Below, one piece after another: positions 12,717 to 13,844 of a DNA stretch of 13,844 nucleotides. This DNA is from an uncultured Eubacteriales bacterium. GTDB lineage: Bacteria > Bacillota > Clostridia > Peptostreptococcales > Anaerovoracaceae. Both the position numbers and the translations under genes were made by a program. The notes beneath the pieces are model-generated. The model was given only the letters and a program-made list of their open reading frames with translations. It had not been told where the DNA came from and did not search any database. Where the stretch lies: positions 1 through 13,844 of the forward strand of contig CADBFL010000084.1 in NCBI GenBank assembly GCA_902793875.1. Reading direction: 5' to 3'. How positions within the stretch are numbered: the first letter of the stretch is position 1; each line of letters starts with the position of its first letter.

Positions 12717-13844
12717 ATGTTATTCCAGCTTTACAGCTCACATGCGGGAATGCAGCTTCTCGGCTGGCTTCTCGTATTCTGCGGTCTTATCGTCATGAAC
12801 GAGCTCGGCCGCAGGACAAAGACAGGCGGCATGATCATTTTCGTGATCATCCCTGCGATCCTTACTGTCTATTTCATCCTCGCTCATCTCGGCATGTTCG
12901 GAGGCGAAAACAATCCGACAGTCGCCATCATGGACGGATGGTTCCACTACTTCAAGCTCTATGCCGCTGACATCGGCTGCGTAGGTTTCATGATGATCAA
13001 GTACAAGTGGGGCCTCGGCAAGAAGGACTGGTTCAAATGGTGGCCGTGGTTCATCGTTGCCGCAAACATCATGATCGCGAACGTATCCGACATGGAATCC
13101 TTCCTTGCCGCTTACTCCATAACAGGAGACTTCAGCGGAGCATGGTGGGCTTCCAACGAGGGCGTGTTCATCTACGGCGGATGGTGGAACCTGATCAACG
13201 CCATCGCGGGAATGATCAACATCTTCTGCATGACAGGCTGCACATACCTGCTCACTTCGAAGGACAGAAACAAGTCCGACATGATCTGGCCGGACATGAC
13301 TATCTGGTTCATCATCGCATACGATGTATGGAACTTCGAGTACACTTACCTTAATCTGCCGACGCATTCGTGGTACTGCGGCGTTGCTCTGCTCCTCGCT
13401 CCTACATTCGCAAACGCGCTGTGGAACAAGGGCGCATGGATCCAGAACCGCGCCAACACTCTGGCCATATGGTGCATGTGGGCACAGGTGGTCCCTGCGT
13501 TCCAGCTTTCGAGCAGATTCGCGGCAGCTCTTCCGTCGGTATACGGCGGAGCTACACAGGCGGGCGTCACAGCCTACGACCTGTATAAGCCGGCCATCGA
13601 GCTCTACAAGGCGGGACAGGGCAAGACCGCTCAGGCGGGACAGATCATCGCCGACATGGGCATCACTGCCGATCCGAGGGCTCAGGGCGTCATCGCGATC
13701 CTCGCTCTCGTCATCAATGTTGTGGTAATGGCATTCATCATCCAGCGCTCCATAAAGATGGGAAAGAACCCGTACAGCAACTGCGTATGGGAAGGCACGA
13801 AGGACTTCGAGGAGGCTATGGCAAGAGCCGATGTATCCGCTTAG
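12717..13844 (+). CDS. Tryptophan-rich multi-pass membrane protein (probably DUF5692 family)
   Basis: A 375-residue protein with AGGAGG 7 bases before ATG; the TAG is the last codon of the window, so the gene is complete. About eight to nine membrane helices are visible, with loops rich in Trp, Asn and Asp ('KKDWFKWWPWF', 'GAWWASNEGVFIYGGWWN', 'YDVWNFEYTYL'). A polar segment of about 60 residues with Ala/Gly-rich helices precedes the last helix. It resembles the DUF5692 family as I remember it; no biochemical role is known to me. Codon choice differs from the neighbours: Ile is nearly always ATC rather than ATA, and AAC, AAG and ATC dominate, as in highly expressed genes. Tandem promoters and a strong ribosome site fit high expression. 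Confidence 0.75.
   Translation: MLFQLYSSHAGMQLLGWLLVFCGLIVMNELGRRTKTGGMIIFVIIPAILTVYFILAHLGMFGGENNPTVAIMDGWFHYFKLYAADIGCVGFMMIKYKWGLGKKDWFKWWPWFIVAANIMIANVSDMESFLAAYSITGDFSGAWWASNEGVFIYGGWWNLINAIAGMINIFCMTGCTYLLTSKDRNKSDMIWPDMTIWFIIAYDVWNFEYTYLNLPTHSWYCGVALLLAPTFANALWNKGAWIQNRANTLAIWCMWAQVVPAFQLSSRFAAALPSVYGGATQAGVTAYDLYKPAIELYKAGQGKTAQAGQIIADMGITADPRAQGVIAILALVINVVVMAFIIQRSIKMGKNPYSNCVWEGTKDFEEAMARADVSA

Overview
The window looks like an ordinary chromosomal stretch of an anaerobic Clostridia-type Firmicute, perhaps Peptostreptococcales/Anaerovoracaceae-like (inference). The reasons are strong AGGAGG-type ribosome binding sites, a CD1871A-family CXXC mini-protein between a TlpA thioredoxin and a polyferredoxin, a clostridial-style prolyl-tRNA editing protein, and heavy AGG/AGA and ATA codon use in most genes. 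I see no rRNA, tRNA, CRISPR array, transposase or phage gene.

Layout. (1) 1-2664, signalling: the C-terminal part of an APC-type permease fused to a GGDEF domain (+, cut by the left edge), a small cysteine-rich double-glycine-leader peptide on the minus strand, and a GAF-GGDEF protein (+). (2) 2680-5120, redox cassette on +: TlpA thioredoxin, 50-residue CXXC membrane protein, membrane polyferredoxin. It is bracketed by copies of a palindromic repeat and closed by an intrinsic terminator. (3) 5102-6655 on the minus strand: an SDF/DAACS-type symporter with an extra N-terminal domain and degenerate cation-site motifs. (4) 6794-8376 on +: a second double-glycine-leader cysteine peptide, then a thrE-type threonine/serine exporter whose start is broken by a perfect 44-bp tandem duplication. 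(5) 8390-8869 on the minus strand: an unknown two-helix membrane protein. (6) 9023-12594 on +: a very large MscS-family channel carrying Cache-like sensory regions, with its stop overlapping the start of a ProX/YbaK-type tRNA-editing deacylase. (7) 12717-13844 on +: a tryptophan-rich multi-pass membrane protein (probably DUF5692) with distinctive codon choice and a complex promoter region.

How the parts may work together. The TlpA/CXXC/polyferredoxin set probably moves electrons across the membrane to extracytoplasmic thiols. The other genes are mainly membrane transport and envelope sensing: permease-DGC, symporter, exporter, large mechanosensitive channel. The strongest novelty leads are three. 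The two leader peptides are unlinked but align without gaps through the leader (L14 N15, L19, V22-S-G-G-A26) and at C41, C57 and C60. The 44-bp duplication can act as an on/off frame switch and also creates an ATGA restart. The symporter lacks the usual cation-binding motifs and carries an unexplained N-terminal domain.
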